In this document: piece after piece, positions 32,007 through 43,888 of the stretch
Layout: every line of letters begins with the position of its first letter
Numbering within the stretch: position 1 is the stretch's first letter
DNA from: Youhaiella tibetensis
GTDB taxonomy: Bacteria > Pseudomonadota > Alphaproteobacteria > Rhizobiales > Devosiaceae
Reading direction: 5' to 3'
Assembly: GCF_008000755.1 (NCBI RefSeq)
Contig: NZ_CP041690.1
Span: forward strand, 2,233,260 to 2,297,259
Length of the DNA stretch: 64,000 nt
The notes under the pieces: model-generated
Database searches by the model: none
What the model saw: the letters and a program-made list of their open reading frames with translations, nothing else
What the model was told of the DNA's origin: nothing
Translations under genes and position numbers: made by a program

Positions 32007-32627
32007 TCAAGCTCGCTTCTGGAGGGCCAGCCAGACGCCGCCGGCCATGAGGATAACGCCGGAAACGCGATTGAGCAGGCGCACGCGAGCCGTGCTCAGC
32101 AGCCCCCGGGCACGGCCCGCAATGATGGCGTAGATGGAATCGGTCGAACCGGCGACGAGCATGAAGAAGAAGCCGAGGACCATGATCTGCGGAAAGGTCG
32201 GGCTCTCGACCTTTACGAACTGCGGAATGAAGGCCCCGAAAAAGATCAGCGCCTTGGGATTGGCCCAGATGACGAAGAACCCTTCGAGCACGATGGCCAT
32301 GAAGGACTTATCTTTGACGGCCTTGGCCGTGCCGAGCTCGCCTTTGCTGCGCAGCATCTTGAAGCCGAGCCAGATCAGATACGCCGCGCCGACCAGCTTG
32401 ATCCAGTCGAAGGCCCAACCCATGAAACTGACGAGCGCCTCCATCCCGGTCGCCACGACCAGGATCATGGTGACGAGCCCGATTTGCGTACCGAGCACGA
32501 TGGCAAGACCGGCGAGCGTTCCGCGCGCCAGCGCATTGGCAATGATGACGGTCACGGTCGGCCCCGGCACTATGGCCAGCACGAAACACGCACCGAGATA
32601 GGTGATGATGGTCGGCAGATCGAACAT
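32007..32627 (-). CDS. LysE/RhtB-family amino-acid exporter (copy 2)
   Basis: A 206-residue exporter beginning [36 protein letters not shown] with the canonical PGPT motif of the first span; the middle carries [18 protein letters not shown]. Six spans are likely. It is paralogous to copy 1 throughout its length, so the pair probably arose by tandem duplication and later insertion of the GNAT-like gene, or the other way round. Substrate unknown; homologues export threonine, homoserine, lysine or other amino acids. Confidence 0.92.
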   Translation of the reverse strand: MFDLPTIITYLGACFVLAIVPGPTVTVIIANALARGTLAGLAIVLGTQIGLVTMILVVATGMEALVSFMGWAFDWIKLVGAAYLIWLGFKMLRSKGELGTAKAVKDKSFMAIVLEGFFVIWANPKALIFFGAFIPQFVKVESPTFPQIMVLGFFFMLVAGSTDSIYAIIAGRARGLLSTARVRLLNRVSGVILMAGGVWLALQKRA

Positions 32628-32710
32628 GTTTGTCCCCCGCGAGCAAAACGCCCATCAGGAGATATCACTGCCGCACCTTGGTTCGAAACCGGAAAGTGGC
32701 GCCGAACCGG

Positions 32711-36157
<3,447 letters not shown>

Positions 36158-36194
36158 GAACGATATTCCGTGTGGACGTATCTTTTACATCCAG

Positions 36195-36218
36195 GAGGCG
36201 CAGAACCAACTGCGCCTC
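36195..36218 (-). repeat. Perfect 9-bp hairpin between the small SOS gene and dnaE
   Basis: GAGGCGCAG and CTGCGCCTC flank a six-base loop. It lies 18 bases after the stop codon of the 33-codon gene and 37 bases before the dnaE start. No T tract follows on either strand, so it looks like an RNA stability or attenuation element instead of a standard terminator. Confidence 0.6.
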
Positions 36219-36236
36219 ACGATCAATTCACAACCC

Positions 36237-36338
36237 TCACACGAGTCGGGAGAACACATCCATCCAGGTGAGCGCGGAGATGGTGAAAGCACCCAGGGCG
36301 AGAACGGCGAACAGGTCCTTGATGAAACCGATGATCAT
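36237..36338 (-). CDS. 33-residue single-span membrane protein under LexA-type control (SidA-like)
   Basis: A short ORF, MIIGFIKDLFAVLALGAF then TISALTWMDVFSRLV, with one hydrophobic span (about residues 9-25) and a small amphipathic C-terminal tail. AAAGGAG lies seven bases before the ATG, an ideal ribosome site. A strong promoter with an embedded GAAC-N7-GAAC LexA box is located 30-57 bases upstream. Known background: Caulobacter SidA is a 29-residue, LexA-controlled inner-membrane protein that blocks division during DNA damage. Size, topology, promoter and position upstream of dnaE fit the same role, but homology was not tested. If not a division inhibitor, it could be another SOS-induced membrane peptide. 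Confidence 0.75.
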   Translation of the reverse strand: MIIGFIKDLFAVLALGAFTISALTWMDVFSRLV

Positions 36339-36366
36339 TTCAAAGCTCCTTTGTTGCTGTTCCGTT

Positions 36367-36395
36367 CTTATATGTTCTCTATTCGTTCATGTCCA
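36367..36395 (-). promoter_or_regulatory. LexA-regulated promoter (SOS box inside the -35/-10 spacer)
   Basis: Read on the minus strand: TGGACA (36390-36395), a 17-base spacer, TATAAG (36367-36372). The spacer contains GAACGAATAGAGAAC at 36374-36388, an exact match to the alphaproteobacterial SOS box GAAC-N7-GAAC. A third GAAC at 36364-36367 follows after six bases. LexA bound here would occlude RNA polymerase completely. Confidence 0.85.
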
Positions 36396-36518
36396 GGAAC
36401 ACGGGTGTTCGCGAGGTTAAAAGGGTAACGAAACGTTAAAATTTGAATCAAATCGGGTGCCCTCCCCGCTGTTCACGCAACGAACAACAGGACCAAAGCG
36501 CAAGATGGCCGGAGAGGC

Positions 36519-37205
36519 CTAGAGGGTGTGCGGAAGCACCAGGCCGTCACGAAGGGTGACGATGCGATCGGCGCGGCGGGCCAGGTCGTGATTGTGGGTT
36601 GCGATAAGGGCTGCGGCGCCCTCGTCCCGGATAAGCTGACGCAGCGCCTCGAAGACCAGATCGCTGGTGGCAGGATCGAGATTGCCCGTCGGTTCGTCGG
36701 CCAGCACGACGCGGGGATGGTTCGCCGCCGCGCGCGCGATGGCGACGCGTTGCTGCTCGCCGCCCGACAGTTCGGCCGGCCGATGTGCGGCACGCGAGTC
36801 CACACCGAGCATCGCCAGGAGTTCGTGACTGCGTTTGTCGGCATCAGCCTGGCTCTTGCCCGCGATCAATTGCGGGATCGAGACGTTTTCGAGGGCCGTG
36901 AACTCGGGCAGCAGATGATGGAACTGGTAGACATAGCCGACGGTGGTGCGACGCAGCATGGTGCGCGCGCGGTCGCCCAGATGACTGGTCGGCACGCCCA
37001 GGATTTCGACCTCACCCTGCTGGGGCCGCTCGAGCAGGCCCGAGATGTGCAGGAGGGTCGACTTGCCTGCGCCCGAGGGCGCCACAAGCGCCACCAGTTC
37101 ACCGCCCTTGACCGTCAGGTCGGCGGATTCGAGAACCCGTACGATGGTGTCGCCGTCGCCATAGTGGCGGTGGACACCCCGCAGAACCAGTTGCGTATCA
37201 CTCAT
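36519..37205 (-). CDS. lolD: Lipoprotein-releasing system ATP-binding protein
   Basis: ATPase of the inner-membrane Lol complex that releases lipoproteins for transport to the outer membrane. The 228 residues have Walker [10 protein letters not shown] (42-50), the Q-loop region [16 protein letters not shown] typical of LolD, signature [15 protein letters not shown], and Walker [13 protein letters not shown]. It overlaps the permease gene upstream by eight bases, so the two are translated together. Relatives MacB and FtsE share these motifs, but the [11 protein letters not shown] segment and neighbour favour LolD. Confidence 0.95.
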   Translation of the reverse strand: MSDTQLVLRGVHRHYGDGDTIVRVLESADLTVKGGELVALVAPSGAGKSTLLHISGLLERPQQGEVEILGVPTSHLGDRARTMLRRTTVGYVYQFHHLLPEFTALENVSIPQLIAGKSQADADKRSHELLAMLGVDSRAAHRPAELSGGEQQRVAIARAAANHPRVVLADEPTGNLDPATSDLVFEALRQLIRDEGAAALIATHNHDLARRADRIVTLRDGLVLPHTL

Positions 37206-38571
37206 ACCGCAGGGCCTCGACCGGATCGTACTGGGCGGCCCTCAGGGCCGGATAAAGCGTCGCCAGGAAGCTGAGCAGCAAAGCCAGCCCCACCACGACC
37301 GTTACCTCGAAGGGATCGATCTTGGAGGGAAGCGACGAGAGGAAGAACACTTCCGGCGGGAAGAGCCGCACCCCGATGAGCTCGGAAATGCCGGCGCGCA
37401 GCGCCTCGGCATTGGACGCAATCAGCACGCCCGCCACGAACCCGATGAGCGTGCCGATGACCCCGATCGCCGTGCCGGTGATCGAGAAGATGCGCATGAT
37501 CGAACCGCGCGTGGCCCCCATGGTGCGCAGGACGGCGATGTCGGCGCCCTTGTCCTTCACCAGCATGACGAGGCTGGAAATGATGTTGAATGCCGCCACA
37601 AGCACGATCATCGAGAGAATCGTGAACATCACCACCCGCTCGACCTGAAGGGCCGAGAAGAACGTCTCGTTGCGCTGCTGCCAGTCCGAAAGGATCATCG
37701 GCCGTATCCCGGGCGTATTCTGCAACCGTTCGCGCATCGTGTTGATGTCGTCGGGGTTGTCGATGAAAATCTCGATGGCGCTTGCCCGATACTGGCGCTC
37801 GTAGGCCGCGTCGATCTCCTCGTCCGTCGCCATGGGATCGGGTGGTTCGACCCCTGGCTTGAGGACATCGTCGTACATCTTGAAGTAGTCCTGGGCCAGG
37901 TGCATCGGCATGTAGACGTAGAAACTGTCGAACTCGACCATGCCCACGTTGAAGATGACGTTGACGGGGAACGAGCGGATCTGTGGCGTCGTGCCGAAGG
38001 GCGTGGTGGCTCCGTTCGGATTGACGATCGTTATGGGATCGCCAATGCCGACGCCGAGCCGTTCGGCAAGCCGATAGCCGATTGCGACACCCTGGGACTG
38101 ATCCCACTGATCCCATCCGCCCTGCTGGGCGCTCTGGGAGAGCAGCCCGAGCTTCTGGATGTCGGAAAACTCCATGCCGCGCACGGTGGCCCCGGTCGAG
38201 GCGTTGGACTGGCTCGAGACCAGGGCCTGCCCCTCGACATAGGCAACGGCATGCCGAACCCCCGGCACGCCCTCGATGAGCTCAACCGTCGGCTTGTAGT
38301 CGGTGAACTTCTCTTCGATCGGGTAGGCCGAGAAATGGCCGTTGAGACCGAGGATCTTGGTCAGCAGTTCGTCGCGGAACCCGTTCATGACCGACATGAC
38401 CACGATGAGCGTGGCGACGCCGATGGCGACGCCTGCCATGGTCAGGGCCGCAATCACCGAGATGAAGGCGTCCTTGCGGCGGGCGCGAAGGTAACGGCCT
38501 GCTATCATCCATTCGAAGCGCGAAAAGGCGTTCGTGGATTGCTCGGCGATCTGCGGTGTGGGAGCGTTCAA
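37198..38571 (-). CDS. Lipoprotein-releasing system permease (LolC/E type)
   Basis: A 457-residue FtsX-like permease: an N-terminal span after [21 protein letters not shown], a large periplasmic domain (about residues 55-280), and three C-terminal spans including [26 protein letters not shown], the coupling segment shared by LolC and LolE. Alphaproteobacteria usually have one such permease in place of separate LolC and LolE. The start is a TTG overlapping the proS stop (TTGA), so translation is coupled to proS; the C-terminus overlaps lolD. Confidence 0.94.
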   Translation of the reverse strand: MNAPTPQIAEQSTNAFSRFEWMIAGRYLRARRKDAFISVIAALTMAGVAIGVATLIVVMSVMNGFRDELLTKILGLNGHFSAYPIEEKFTDYKPTVELIEGVPGVRHAVAYVEGQALVSSQSNASTGATVRGMEFSDIQKLGLLSQSAQQGGWDQWDQSQGVAIGYRLAERLGVGIGDPITIVNPNGATTPFGTTPQIRSFPVNVIFNVGMVEFDSFYVYMPMHLAQDYFKMYDDVLKPGVEPPDPMATDEEIDAAYERQYRASAIEIFIDNPDDINTMRERLQNTPGIRPMILSDWQQRNETFFSALQVERVVMFTILSMIVLVAAFNIISSLVMLVKDKGADIAVLRTMGATRGSIMRIFSITGTAIGVIGTLIGFVAGVLIASNAEALRAGISELIGVRLFPPEVFFLSSLPSKIDPFEVTVVVGLALLLSFLATLYPALRAAQYDPVEALRYE

Positions 38572-39917
38572 ACCTTGTTCCGCCTTTGCGGTTCGATCAG
38601 GCCTCGCAGCCTTTCGACCGCGGCCGCGACCGGCAACGTCTCGCGCTCACCGGTCTTGCGATGCTTGATTTCGACTTCGCCCGACTTGAGGCCGCGCGGC
38701 CCCACGATGAGCTGGTAGGGAATGCCGATCAGGTCGGCGGTCGAGAACTTGGCGCCGGCGCCCTGCTCGGTGTCGTCGTAGAGCGCATCCACGCCGGCAT
38801 TCTGCAGCTCGCCATAGAGCTTCTCGCTGGCGGCGTCCGAATCGGCGTCGCCGGACTTGAGGTTGATCACGACCGCTTCGAAGGGGGCCACGCTGACCGG
38901 CCAGATAATGCCGGCCTCGTCGTGGCTCGCCTCGATAATGGCGGGCACCACGCGGGTGGGGCCAATGCCATAGGAACCCATATGCACGGTTACTTCCTTG
39001 CCATCGGGACCGGTCACGGTCGCCTTCATGGGCGCGGAATACTTCGTCCCGAAGTAGAAAATATGGCCGACTTCGATACCGCGCGCAGAAACCCGCTTGG
39101 CCTCTGGCACTTCCGCCTCGAAGGCGCCCATGTCGACCATCTCTTCGGTCGCCGCATAGAGCGAGGTCCAGTCCGCCACGATGGGCGCCAGGTCACCGCG
39201 ATAATCGGTGTCGATGGCCGGGATGGGCTTCTCAAGCAGGTCGGCATGGCAGAAGACGGCGCTTTCGCCGGTGTCGGCCAGGATGATGAACTCATGGCTG
39301 AGGTCGCCGCCGATCGGGCCGGTGTCTGCACGCATGGGAATGGCGGTGACGCCCAGACGATAGAAGGTGCGCAGATAGGCCACGAACATCCGGTGATAAG
39401 CCTTGACCGCGCTCGCCTCGTCCAGGTCGAACGAATAGGCGTCCTTCATGAGGAACTCGCGGCTGCGCATGGTGCCGAAGCGCGGGCGGATCTCGTCACG
39501 GAACTTCCACTGCACGTGATAGAGATTGAGCGGCAGGTCCTTGTAGGACTTCACATAGGTCCGGAAGATGTCGGTGATCATCTCCTCGTTGGTGGGACCG
39601 TAGAGCATGTCGCGCTCGTTGCGATCCTTGATGCGCAGCATCTCCTTGCCATAGGCGTCGTAACGCCCGCTCTCGCGCCAGAGGTCGGCGGACTGCAGCG
39701 TGGGCATGAGCAATTCGATGGCGCCCGAGCGATCCTGCTCCTGCTCGATGATGGCCTTGACCTTCATCAGCACGCGGTAGCCGAGCGGCAGCCAGGAATA
39801 CATGCCCGACGCCTGCTGGCGGATGAGGCCCGCGCGCAGCATGAGCCGATGGGAAACGATTTCGGCTTCCTTGGGAACCTCGCGAAGAACGGGCAGGAAG
39901 TAACGGGAAAGACGCAT
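38568..39917 (-). CDS. proS: Prolyl-tRNA synthetase (short bacterial form)
   Basis: Charges tRNA-Pro. The 449-residue protein is the short form found in alphaproteobacteria, lacking the editing insertion domain present in E. coli ProS. Class II motifs are visible: motif 1 region [13 protein letters not shown], motif 2 [25 protein letters not shown], and motif 3 with [17 protein letters not shown]. The start at 39915-39917 ([15 protein letters not shown]) fits the family; an upstream in-frame ATG adds 18 unrelated residues. It is followed by overlapping lolCE-lolD. Confidence 0.96.
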   Translation of the reverse strand: MRLSRYFLPVLREVPKEAEIVSHRLMLRAGLIRQQASGMYSWLPLGYRVLMKVKAIIEQEQDRSGAIELLMPTLQSADLWRESGRYDAYGKEMLRIKDRNERDMLYGPTNEEMITDIFRTYVKSYKDLPLNLYHVQWKFRDEIRPRFGTMRSREFLMKDAYSFDLDEASAVKAYHRMFVAYLRTFYRLGVTAIPMRADTGPIGGDLSHEFIILADTGESAVFCHADLLEKPIPAIDTDYRGDLAPIVADWTSLYAATEEMVDMGAFEAEVPEAKRVSARGIEVGHIFYFGTKYSAPMKATVTGPDGKEVTVHMGSYGIGPTRVVPAIIEASHDEAGIIWPVSVAPFEAVVINLKSGDADSDAASEKLYGELQNAGVDALYDDTEQGAGAKFSTADLIGIPYQLIVGPRGLKSGEVEIKHRKTGERETLPVAAAVERLRGLIEPQRRNKV

Positions 39918-40027
39918 AACTACTCCGGTTTCGCGGACGTCGATTCGAGGCTTTGGATGGTCCGTAGTCAAATCCTACAAATCACCGCGTTGCAAGCATA
40001 CAAGCTATGCAGAATCTGCGTGACAGG

Positions 40028-40195
40028 GGTGTTTTGAGTTGTTAGGGTCCAGCCCCATAAACACAAAGGCGGCGAGAAACCGCCGGACGCCGACAACGTC
40101 AAGGGAGGAGCGTTGGCCGCCGCTACGTGCGCGCGTAAGACCGACGTATTGTCGCGAAACTTTCCAAAAGCAGGGCTACGCGCCCTGCTTTTTTT
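40028..40195 (+). ncRNA. Candidate small RNA ending in a strong terminator
   Basis: The 418-base region 39918-40335 has no convincing protein gene. On the plus strand a possible promoter (TTGCAA, 17 bases, AATCTG; 39990-40018) is followed by a stem-loop GGCGG-CGAGAAA-CCGCC (40068-40084), a GGGAGGAG tract (40103-40110) and then an intrinsic terminator. No gene to the left runs on this strand, so a stand-alone transcript of about 165 nt would explain the terminator. No known RNA family was recognised. The alternative is that the hairpin serves only the minus-strand methyltransferase gene. Confidence 0.35.
40166..40195. terminator. Bidirectional intrinsic terminator
   Basis: GCAGGGC-TACGC-GCCCTGC (7 bp, extendable by four A-T pairs) is followed by seven T on the plus strand and by TTTT on the minus strand. 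It can end the methyltransferase end of the nuo-side operon (minus) and a plus-strand small RNA. Confidence 0.8.
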
Positions 40196-40335
40196 ATTGC
40201 CTATCAGCGGATTATGGCAGGAATTTTACAGTCCGCTCGAAGAAGCGCCTGCACCGCCTTCACGGAAATGAGAGCACACGTGTGCGCATCGAAACTGAGC
40301 GGCGGATGCGTCTCGCGCGGGAGGCTGGCGCCGCT

Positions 40336-41016
40336 TCAGGTGTGTAGCTGGAAGACCGCGCTACGCGTACCGGCAGCGTGCGGGGAATCGCCGAAATCGG
40401 CGACGGAATATTCCGCGATCGGGTGCAGAGCGCCCAGCGGGAGATGGGCCCGAAAAGGATCGCCGACCACGACCTCGACACCCGCCGCCACGCACCGGGC
40501 AAGGAAAGGCAGAACACGACCTGCCAGGTCCGGCGCATAAAAGAGGTCGCCCACAAGCACGAGGTCGGCATCGGGCGGATCGCCCGCGATCAGGTCGTCG
40601 CCGGTTGAGGCGAGTTCCACCCCGTTAGCGGCGGCGTTGAGCGCGATGGCAGCCAGCCCGTTCCTGTCGACCTCCGCCGCCAGAACAGAGGCCGCGCCAG
40701 CCTTGGCCGCGGCAATGCCGACGATTCCCGAGCCGGACCCGAGATCCACGACCCGCCGTTCCCGCACGAGCCCGGGATTGGCCCGGATGTGCCGGACGAG
40801 CACCGCTCCCCCGCCCCAGACATAGGCCCAGTACGGAGGACAGGGATCGGCGTCCTCATCGACGGCGCTCTCCAATCGCCGGAGACCGCTGGCGGGATGG
40901 GGAGTATAAAGGACGATGTCGGGAAAGGCCGGCACCGGGAGAAGCGCAAGGTTCTCCCGGATGAATGCGGCGACATCCGACGCAGTGCGGCGCGGGGCGT
41001 TCTCGATTTCGCTCAA
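40336..41016 (-). CDS. Class I SAM-dependent methyltransferase (EtfB-lysine methyltransferase-like)
   Basis: A 226-residue seven-beta-strand methyltransferase. Motif I is RRVVDLGSGSGIVGIAAAKAG, the acidic loop is AAEVDRNGLAAIALNAAANGV, and LVLVGDLFYAPDLAGRVLPFL matches the motif that is typical of METTL20-type lysine methyltransferases, whose bacterial members (described in Agrobacterium) act on the electron-transfer flavoprotein beta subunit. The N-terminal PDIVLYTPHPASGL and the CPPYWAYVWGGG stretch agree. The start appears to be TTG. It lies 16 bases after DUF1467 at the distal end of the nuo-birA-rnj operon. Confidence 0.75.
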   Translation of the reverse strand: MSEIENAPRRTASDVAAFIRENLALLPVPAFPDIVLYTPHPASGLRRLESAVDEDADPCPPYWAYVWGGGAVLVRHIRANPGLVRERRVVDLGSGSGIVGIAAAKAGAASVLAAEVDRNGLAAIALNAAANGVELASTGDDLIAGDPPDADLVLVGDLFYAPDLAGRVLPFLARCVAAGVEVVVGDPFRAHLPLGALHPIAEYSVADFGDSPHAAGTRSAVFQLHT

Positions 41017-41032
41017 GACGCCCCCGTTTGGC

Positions 41033-41278
41033 CTAGTGCCAGTAGTGCTGCAGCCAGGGGTTGGAGAGCCCCCAGAGAATGAGGCCCATCACCACGGCCG
41101 ACACCAGGCTGTTGGCGATGAGGCGCGGCACGAGGCGCGGCAGGACCGGCGCGCCGGGCTCGGTGCCCCGAACCACTTCGCCCGCGTCGATCTGATTGCG
41201 CACGCGGAACGGCAGCACTGCGAACAGGCATACCCACCAGATGATGAAGTAAATCGCGATCCAGCTGCCGATCTGCAT
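41033..41278 (-). CDS. DUF1467 family membrane protein
   Basis: An 81-residue protein with two membrane spans (IGSWIAIYFIIWWVCLFAVLP and the SLVSAVVMGLILWGLS region), with an intervening FRVRNQIDAGEVVRGTEPGAP loop typical of DUF1467. Its function is not known to me. In Rhizobiales it usually sits between rnj and proS, as it does here apart from the methyltransferase gene. It begins nine bases after rnj. Confidence 0.9.
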   Translation of the reverse strand: MQIGSWIAIYFIIWWVCLFAVLPFRVRNQIDAGEVVRGTEPGAPVLPRLVPRLIANSLVSAVVMGLILWGLSNPWLQHYWH

Positions 41279-41287
41279 AAGGCTCTC

Positions 41288-42970
41288 CTAAACTCGGTGC
41301 ACGAACACCGTGACGTTCGGCTTGCGGCCCCAGAACGAGTTGACCTCGGCCCGGATGGCGCGATGCAAGGCGCTGTTGAGCATCTCGACATCGCCCCGGC
41401 GCTTGGCCGGAACGCTCCGCAAGACGCCCTTGATGGTCTTGTCGACCACCTCGCCGATCGTCTCGTCGTCGTCCTCGACCTCAGGCAGACCTTCTATCAC
41501 CACCTCGGGGCCCGAAACCACCTGCCCATTGCCGGTGACCGCCAGGCTCACGACTATATGACCGCCGAACGAAAGTCTCCTGCGGCCTTTCACCCCACTC
41601 TCCTCGGGCGTGCAGAGCACGAGCCCGTCGAGATAGAGCTCACCGGAGCGAACTTCACCGGGGAAAGACATGGGCTCGGGGAAGAGCCGCACGAGATCGC
41701 CGTTGCGGATCTCGAGGACGTTCGGAACGCCATGGTCGCGGCCGAGCTTGGCATGGGCCTGAAGGTGCGCAGCCTCGCCATGCACGGGGACCAGAACCGT
41801 CGGCTTGACCCAGTCGTAAAGGCGCTTGAGCTCCTCGCGGCGCGGGTGGCCGGTCGTGTGCACCAGGCCATCGGCCTGCGTGATGACGTCGACGCCGCGG
41901 TCGATGAGGCGGTTCTGAATGTCGATGACTTCGCGCTCGTTGCCGGGGATCGCCCAGGACGAGAAGATCACCTGGTCGCCGGCATTGAGGTCGATCGCCG
42001 GGTGCTCGCCGCGCGCGATGCGGGCGATGGCCGCACGGGCTTCGCCCTGCGAGCCGGTGCACAGCAGCACGACCTTGTCGCGCGGCAGGCTCTTGTACAT
42101 GTCCTGGTCGAGGAACGGCGCGATGCCTTCCATCATGCCCAGCTCACGGGCGATGCCGGTGATGCGGTGAAGCGCCCTGCCCGACACCACGACCTGACGT
42201 CCGGCCTTCTCGGCCGCGCGGGCGATCGAAATCACGCGTCCCACATTGGAGGCGAAGGTCGTGAGCGCCACGCGATAGGGCGCTGCAGCAATGAGCGCGG
42301 CCAGCGTATCGCCGACGATGGATTCGCTCGGGCTCTCGCCGTCCTTGAGCGCATTGGTGCTGTCGCAGATGAGCGCCAGCGGCGGCGCGCCTTCATCGGC
42401 GCCGATGCGCTTCAAACGCTCGATGTCGGTCGGCGGGCTGCCGACGGGAGACGGATCGAGCTTCCAGTCGCCGGTGTGAAGCACACGGCCCACCGGCGTG
42501 GTGATCAGGAGCGCGCAGCTTTCGGGAATCGAGTGCGCGACGTTGATCGGCTCGATGGTGAACGGGCCGACTTCGAACGGCTTGCCGGTCTGCATCAGGC
42601 GCACCGGCACTTCATCGACGATGGCATCGGCGGCGCGCTTGGCGGCCAGCATCGCGGCGGTGAACGCGGTGGCGTAGACCGGCTTCTCGAAGCCCGGCCA
42701 AAGGTCGAGCACGGCGCCGTAATGGTCTTCGTGGCTGTGGGTGAGGATCAGCGCCAGCACATCGTCGGCGTTCTCTTCGAGGAACTCCGGGTTGGCCATG
42801 ATCAACTCGATGCCCGGCAGGTCCGGCCCGCCAAAGCTCACGCCGCAATCGACCACGATCCACTTCCGGCGGTTTGCGGGGCCGAAACCGTAGGCCCCCA
42901 TGTTCATGCCGATCTCGCCGACGCCCCCAAGGGGGACGAAGACAAGTTCATCGGTCAATGGCTTCTTCAT
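41288..42970 (-). CDS. rnj: Ribonuclease J
   Basis: Metallo-beta-lactamase/beta-CASP ribonuclease with 5'-3' exonuclease activity, involved in rRNA maturation and mRNA decay. The 560 residues contain the zinc motif THSHEDHYGA (His78, His80, Asp82, His83), the LHTGDWKLD metal-ligand segment, beta-CASP parts TFASNVGRVISIA and LCTGSQGEARAAI, and GLVHTTGHPRREEL plus PVHGEAAHLQAHA. The C-terminal domain is present. It is separated from birA by 77 bases containing an isolated TTGACA but no clear -10. Confidence 0.95.
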   Translation of the reverse strand: MKKPLTDELVFVPLGGVGEIGMNMGAYGFGPANRRKWIVVDCGVSFGGPDLPGIELIMANPEFLEENADDVLALILTHSHEDHYGAVLDLWPGFEKPVYATAFTAAMLAAKRAADAIVDEVPVRLMQTGKPFEVGPFTIEPINVAHSIPESCALLITTPVGRVLHTGDWKLDPSPVGSPPTDIERLKRIGADEGAPPLALICDSTNALKDGESPSESIVGDTLAALIAAAPYRVALTTFASNVGRVISIARAAEKAGRQVVVSGRALHRITGIARELGMMEGIAPFLDQDMYKSLPRDKVVLLCTGSQGEARAAIARIARGEHPAIDLNAGDQVIFSSWAIPGNEREVIDIQNRLIDRGVDVITQADGLVHTTGHPRREELKRLYDWVKPTVLVPVHGEAAHLQAHAKLGRDHGVPNVLEIRNGDLVRLFPEPMSFPGEVRSGELYLDGLVLCTPEESGVKGRRRLSFGGHIVVSLAVTGNGQVVSGPEVVIEGLPEVEDDDETIGEVVDKTIKGVLRSVPAKRRGDVEMLNSALHRAIRAEVNSFWGRKPNVTVFVHRV

Positions 42971-43047
42971 TAGCTATCCAATCCAAAATCGGTCGTGGCG
43001 ACAGCGGAGTTCCGCTCGCCCGACGCCTACTTGCAATGTCAATTCCG

Positions 43048-43887
43048 TTACGGCGCGACGCTTGCCGTCGTACCGAAATGGACGTCGCCGGCGGTTATCG
43101 CGATGCGCGTGTCGTCATCCGCGCGCACGACCAGCCTGCCGGCGTCGTCTATCGTCTCGAAGATTCCGCGGACGATGTCGCCGTGGCGATTCACCGCCAC
43201 CGGCGCGCCGATTCCGGCCGCGAAATCGCGCCACTGGCGCAAAACCTCAGGAATGCCCCTGCCCTGGTCCCACAACGCATAGGTATCCACCCACGCCTGG
43301 GTCAGGGCCTCGAACACGGCCTGTGCATCCACATCGGCGCCCAGGTCGCGAAGGCTGGTTGCGGGATACGGTGTTCCTTCGGGCGCTGCAACGACGTTGA
43401 CGCCGCACCCCATCACGATCGCGGTACGGCTATCGGCGAGCTTCTGCGCCTCGAGCAGGATGCCCGAGAGCTTGGCCCCGTCGGCCAGCACGTCGTTGGG
43501 CCACTTGAGGGCGATGCGGGCACGTTTGCCGCCCTCGTCGCCATCAGCTCCGTCCAAGCCGGTCTTGAACTTGCCTTGCGGAAGTACCGCCGCCAGCGCG
43601 CAGTTGAGCGCGACGCCGGCAACGAAGCCCAGCGTTGCAGCGAAGGTGGGGTCGACATCGGGCACGATCAAGAGGCTGGCCGCCAGATTGCCGTGCGGCG
43701 ACACCCAGGGACGCCCGCGCCGGCCGCGCCCATCGGTCTGCTGGAGGGCAGCAAACCAGATCGGGCCGCCATCTCCGCCCTGCGCGGCCTTCATTGCCTC
43801 GGTATTAGTAGAGCCTACAGTATCAAAACCCCGCAGGCGGTAACCTGCGAGGCTTGCTTTTGCACCGAGCCTGAAGGGCCGGGACAC
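43048..43887 (-). CDS. birA: Biotin-[acetyl-CoA carboxylase] ligase
   Basis: Activates biotin and attaches it to the carboxylase carrier protein. The 279 residues include GSTNTEA (25-31), the biotinoyl-AMP loop GRGRRGRPWVSP, WPNDVLADGAKLSGILLE, and the C-terminal SH3-like GDIVRGIFETIDDAGRL. It lacks the DNA-binding domain of E. coli BirA, so it is not a repressor. The start is GTG at 43885-43887, one base after the nuoN stop; the GSTN motif excludes later starts. A terminator-like hairpin falls within its first 21 codons. Confidence 0.94.
   Translation of the reverse strand: MSRPFRLGAKASLAGYRLRGFDTVGSTNTEAMKAAQGGDGGPIWFAALQQTDGRGRRGRPWVSPHGNLAASLLIVPDVDPTFAATLGFVAGVALNCALAAVLPQGKFKTGLDGADGDEGGKRARIALKWPNDVLADGAKLSGILLEAQKLADSRTAIVMGCGVNVVAAPEGTPYPATSLRDLGADVDAQAVFEALTQAWVDTYALWDQGRGIPEVLRQWRDFAAGIGAPVAVNRHGDIVRGIFETIDDAGRLVVRADDDTRIAITAGDVHFGTTASVAP
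43825..43852 (-). terminator. Terminator-like hairpin inside the birA 5' coding region
   Basis: CCTCGCAGG-TTACCG-CCTGCGGGG (9-bp stem with one U-G pair) followed by TTTT on the minus strand, at codons 12-21 of birA and 37 bases after the nuoN stop. It could lower transcription from the nuo operon into birA. Confidence 0.4.
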
Positions 43888-43888
43888 C

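Noticed and set aside
36454-36500. GTTC-N7-GAAC motif near 36473-36487 as a second SOS box
   Set aside because: The half-sites are inverted, not direct repeats as in the alphaproteobacterial LexA box, and no gene start is suitably placed.
40113-40271. 52-codon TTG-started frame behind GGGAGGAG
   Set aside because: The frame reads through the strong terminator at 40166-40195 and has no recognisable features; kept only as part of the small-RNA candidate.
43038-43043. TTGACA upstream of rnj as a promoter
   Set aside because: No acceptable -10 at 16-18 bases; -35 alone is insufficient.
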